From Bacteroidota bacterium (lineage in GTDB: Bacteria > Bacteroidota > Bacteroidia > Flavobacteriales_D > Crocinitomicaceae), in assembly GCA_018825925.1 (NCBI GenBank), contig JAHKAT010000192.1:1-16842 (forward strand): a stretch of DNA of 16,842 bases, in the 5' to 3' direction. Under the pieces are notes generated by a model. That model had not been told where the DNA came from, did no database searches, and was given only the letters and a program-made list of their open reading frames with translations. Shown in pieces: positions 15,112-16,842 of this stretch. The position numbers were made by a program, and so were the translations under genes. Positions within the stretch are counted from its first letter, which is position 1. Each line of letters opens with the position of its first letter.

Positions 15112-15395
15112 TTTAAGTATGATTTTCTAGATGTAAAAGTATTCAATCTTTGTTCTATGCCGCTAAATACAATTAATTTCAACTCCATTTCTTCCAAAAC
15201 AATAAGGACTAAAATCTTCCTTTTAGCCATCGTGAGCCAGTGTCTTTGTTTTCCATACGCCGACACTGGCTTTTTATTAACCACAAAGCCTTCATCAAGC
15301 ATTTCCCATTTACCCCTAAACCAAGGTCCACCCAATAGTGTGTTTTTTACAAAAAATATTTTATCTTCGAAACAGATAAACACTATTCCGTTCAT
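15108..15395 (-). CDS. Small hypothetical ORF, doubtful
   Basis: This is an open frame of 95 residues starting MNGIVFICFEDKIFF with an A-rich stretch (gaaaaaaaattcg) before the ATG. I recognise no family. It has no signal peptide; its C-terminal half is basic (KQRHWLTMAKRK) and then hydrophobic (ILVLIVLEEMELKLIVF). In favour of it being real: the stop overlaps the pentapeptide gene start by 4 nt (ATGA), an operon-like arrangement. Against: a strong plus-strand terminator hairpin (15235-15275) lies inside it, and the opposite strand is open too. No promoter was seen upstream. I rate it as uncertain. Confidence 0.3.
   Translation of the reverse strand: MNGIVFICFEDKIFFVKNTLLGGPWFRGKWEMLDEGFVVNKKPVSAYGKQRHWLTMAKRKILVLIVLEEMELKLIVFSGIEQRLNTFTSRKSYLK
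15159..15275 (+). ncRNA. Candidate small RNA
   Basis: A near-match -7 box, AATCTTTG (15145-15152), has TTTT 18 bp upstream. It is followed by about 115 nt that end in two hairpins: CTAAAA/TTTTAG with a flanking GG/CC (15206-15228) and the terminator hairpin at 15235-15275. Together these could be a short plus-strand transcript antisense to the doubtful minus ORF. It is an inference with no family match. Confidence 0.25.
15235..15275 (+). terminator. Plus-strand intrinsic terminator hairpin
   Basis: AGCCAGTGTC (15235-15244) and GACACTGGCT (15262-15271) form a perfect 10-bp stem with a 17-nt loop, followed by TTTTT on the plus strand. No plus-strand gene is known before it. See the small-RNA candidate at 15159-15275. 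Confidence 0.55.
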
Positions 15396-15524
15396 CGAAT
15401 TTTTTTTCTGGGATTAACTGCTTGTAAGAGATTGTTGGTCGATTTATGGATTGTTTATCATTGACTTATACTTGATAAATAACAGGGAAATGAAAGTTGA
15501 AGGAGGTGTTTTTAAATTTTTGAG

Positions 15525-15550
15525 TTGCGTTTAGTGACTTGTTACCAGCA
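15525..15550 (+). repeat. Left inverted repeat of a cassette-like unit
   Basis: The arm starts TTGCG and ends TTGTTACCAGCA. It matches the reverse complement of 16325-16349: the inner 12 bp and outer 5 bp are identical, and about 21 of 26 positions match in all. The two arms bracket the FISUMP-like gene. Confidence 0.7.
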
Positions 15551-15559
15551 ATTCCCCCT

Positions 15560-15597
15560 GTCCCCCGAAAAAGGACTGACTTCCCAAGCTAACGGAA
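15560..15597. repeat. Two small adjacent hairpins
   Basis: GTCC/GGAC (15560-15563 with 15573-15576) and TTCC/GGAA (15581-15584 with 15594-15597) lie in a C-rich stretch unlike the surrounding AT-rich DNA. The region 15396-15704 holds no gene that I can support. It contains this block, the left inverted repeat and the palindrome at 15623-15668. Confidence 0.35.
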
Positions 15598-15622
15598 AGG
15601 TGGAAAAATTGAATAAAAAACA

Positions 15623-15668
15623 ATGAAAATGACAATGAGTATATATTTTATATCTATCTCATTTTCAT
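15623..15668. repeat. Long imperfect palindrome upstream of the FISUMP-like gene
   Basis: ATGAAAATG (15623-15631) and CATTTTCAT (15660-15668) are perfect inverted repeats. The sequence between them is also partly symmetric and AT-rich (TATATA on both sides). It lies 37 nt before the ATG at 15705, so it may be an operator or an mRNA hairpin. Confidence 0.45.
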
Positions 15669-15704
15669 AACATTATAAAAACGTTAGTCATTATCGAAAA
15701 ACTA

Positions 15705-16319
15705 ATGAAAGGAGTAACATTAATCTTTGCATTGATTCAAATGAACTGTTGGGGGCAAAAGGACTCAATAATAGATCATCGTGATAATGAAAAGTATGCA
15801 GTTGTAAACATTGGTAATTCAATCTGGTTTTTAGACTATTTACGCTATAAATCAGAAAACGCATTTTTTAATACTGATACAGATAAATTAGAGAGAATAG
15901 AGGTGAATTATTACCCTAATTCAGAATTAAAAACGGCTTGTCCGACCGGCTGGCACGTTGCAACCATAGATGAATGGGAAGCCTACATTGACACTTTACA
16001 ATTTCGATATTCGATTGATGACATGCAGATTAAATATGACACTTTGCCTGCTCCTAATAATTCAATAATTGTAAGTATTGATTCATTGAGCATATTTTCT
16101 GATACAACGCTAAACTTAAAACCCGTAGGTTGGGTGGAAGGAAAAGAAATTACGAATAAAGAAACCTTAACTATTTGGATAACATACCCGAATTCAGAGG
16201 ATTCCAAGTATCACATTCACATAAGTGATAATGAATACATTAAGCATACTCATAAACACAACATTATAGATAAAAGGAAAAAAACACGGCAATTTGCAAT
16301 TCGTTGTGTTGCTGATTAA
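15705..16319 (+). CDS. Small secreted protein with FISUMP-like domain
   Basis: This encodes 204 residues. A short hydrophobic start (MKGVTLIFALIQMNCWGQ) looks like a signal peptide, with a possible but poor lipobox at MNC. The body resembles the FISUMP (Fibrobacter succinogenes major paralogous) domain: DHRDNEKYAVVNIGNSIWFL near the start (as in 'D.RDG..Y..V.IG.Q.WM..NL'), CPTGWHVATIDEWEAY in the middle, and FAIRCVAD at the end. The domain is usually on secreted or surface proteins with unknown ligands. No T9SS sorting domain follows. The gene lies between inverted repeats (15525-15550 and 16325-16349) and is very AT-rich, which suggests a cassette acquired recently. No TAnnTTTG box was seen upstream. 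Confidence 0.8.
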   Translation: MKGVTLIFALIQMNCWGQKDSIIDHRDNEKYAVVNIGNSIWFLDYLRYKSENAFFNTDTDKLERIEVNYYPNSELKTACPTGWHVATIDEWEAYIDTLQFRYSIDDMQIKYDTLPAPNNSIIVSIDSLSIFSDTTLNLKPVGWVEGKEITNKETLTIWITYPNSEDSKYHIHISDNEYIKHTHKHNIIDKRKKTRQFAIRCVAD

Positions 16320-16324
16320 AATAG

Positions 16325-16349
16325 TGCTGGTAACAATGCCTACGCGCAA
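16325..16349 (-). repeat. Right inverted repeat of a cassette-like unit
   Basis: The arm starts TGCTGGTAACAA and ends CGCAA, six bases after the FISUMP-like gene stop. It is the inverted partner of 15525-15550. Confidence 0.7.
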
Positions 16350-16433
16350 CAAGGGGCTTTGTACTAAAACAACATTTTGTGCAGAAATGTGAGAGCGCCA
16401 ATAGAACCATACCCATAAAATCCCAAAATAATA

Positions 16434-16465
16434 TTTGCAAAATGTTACCTAATTGGCTAACTTTG
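16434..16465 (+). promoter_or_regulatory. Promoter of the toxin-antitoxin module
   Basis: TTTG (16434-16437) and TAACTTTG (16458-16465) are 20 bp apart, a perfect Bacteroidota promoter. The -7 box ends 4 nt before the toxin ATG at 16470, so transcription would start at or close to the start codon. Confidence 0.75.
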
Positions 16466-16469
16466 TGTA

Positions 16470-16825
16470 ATGGAAGAAGAATATATCCGCAACATCTTTT
16501 ATTACAAGGATTATTATTTGGGTTTCTTTAATAAACTAAGACCGAATGTTCAAAAAAAGTTTAACTGGACATTAAAGCTTATTGCAACCATAGATAGAGT
16601 TCCTGCAAAGTACTTCAAGCATATGACAGGAACTGTGATGGGATATATGAAATAAGAGTTGAAGTTGGTAATGATATTTATAGAGTTTTCAGCTTTTTCG
16701 ACAAGGGACAATTGGTAATTCTGGTTAATGGTTTTATTAAGAAAACTCAAAAGACGCCCAAACAAGAAATTGAACTAGCTGAAAAGCTTAAAAAAGAATA
16801 TTATGATGAAAAAAACAACAAATAA
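16470..16825 (+). pseudogene. higB: HigB-like (RelE/ParE, gp49 family) toxin, frameshifted
   Basis: The first frame runs 16470-16655 (61 codons) and ends early. From 16637 a second frame carries on the same protein to the TAA at 16823-16825. The shift is explained by a TG duplication (TGTG at 16634-16637): removing two bases joins TGT to DGIYEIRVEVG and gives one protein of 117 residues. The first part (FYYKDYYLGFFNKL, VPAKYFKHM) and the second part (YRVFSFFDKGQLVILVNGF, KKTQKTPKQEIELAEKL) together match the usual HigB-type toxin, an mRNA-cleaving RNase of the RelE superfamily. The toxin is therefore likely inactive, unless the duplication is an assembly error. The antitoxin gene overlaps its end, which is the usual HigBA order. 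Confidence 0.85.
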
Positions 16826-16842
16826 AAACCTCACTTCATTCA
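16803..16842 (+). CDS. higA: HigA-like antitoxin, N-terminal fragment
   Basis: The ATG at 16803 (or the next codon, 16806) opens MMKKTTNKNLTSF before the window ends. It overlaps the toxin's 3' end by about 20 nt. A lysine-rich start followed by NLTSF resembles the XRE-family antitoxins paired with HigB-type toxins in Bacteroidota, where the DNA-binding HTH lies further downstream. Only 13 codons are visible, so the call rests mostly on position. Confidence 0.6.
   Translation, partial: MMKKTTNKNLTSF

Noticed and set aside
15019..15417. Plus-strand open frame of 132 residues opposite the pentapeptide gene
   Set aside because: It crosses the terminator hairpin, overlaps the start of a well-supported gene, has no family similarity and has low-complexity, hydrophobic composition.
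15525..16349. Integron gene cassette with attC sites
   Set aside because: The repeats contain neither a GTTRRRY core nor a RYYYAAC partner in the needed order, there is no single folded site per junction, and no integrase is visible. The plain inverted-repeat description is safer.
16630..16660. Programmed ribosomal frameshift in the toxin gene
   Set aside because: There is no slippery heptamer at the shift point, and the change is a simple tandem TG duplication, which fits a mutation or an assembly error better.
1..16842. CRISPR array, tRNA or rRNA genes
   Set aside because: I saw no regularly spaced direct repeats, no cloverleaf-like sequences with the T-arm GGTTC...A pattern, and no rRNA-like stretches.

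Overview
The window looks like a chromosomal segment from a member of the Bacteroidota, most likely Flavobacteriales. This rests on AT-rich DNA, promoters of the Bacteroidota type (TTTG ... TAnnTTTG), the near absence of Shine-Dalgarno sequences, a large secreted protein ending in the gliding-motility/T9SS type B sorting domain, an ORF6N protein, and a FISUMP-like protein. A finer placement (for example near Fluviicola/Crocinitomicaceae) would be a guess.

Layout. Positions 1-540: the 5' end of a leftward ABC exporter and the divergent rpmH (ribosomal protein L34), each with a TAnnTTTG promoter, and a terminator behind rpmH. 691-2762: an ORF6N-domain protein overlapping comM/yifB by 7 nt. 2769-5511: a leftward three-gene ABC importer operon (lipoprotein binding protein, FecCD permease, ATPase) with overlapping stops and starts. 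5535-6744: the leftward rpsF-rpsR-rplI operon with a clear promoter and terminator. 6929-8155: a lipoprotein serine hydrolase of the beta-lactamase/PBP4* type. 8163-8241: a compact structured repeat. 8376-10701: a mitochondrial-type aconitase with all [4Fe-4S] ligands and a strong terminator. 10813-13410: a T9SS type B cargo protein. 13436-15395: a leftward group made of an HTH-Fic protein, a pentapeptide-repeat protein and a doubtful 95-residue ORF.

The right end (about 15400-16842) is accessory DNA. A small secreted FISUMP-like gene lies between 25-26 bp inverted repeats, so it looks like a cassette. A HigBA-type toxin-antitoxin module follows. Its toxin gene has a 2-bp (TG) duplication that shifts the frame, and its antitoxin runs off the window.

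Most of the window is core metabolism, translation and transport. The best candidates for new biology are the inverted-repeat cassette, the broken TA toxin with a leaderless-type promoter, a possible plus-strand small RNA at about 15159-15275 ending in a strong terminator hairpin, and the structured repeat at 8163-8241. I did not find a convincing complete new defence or biosynthetic system.
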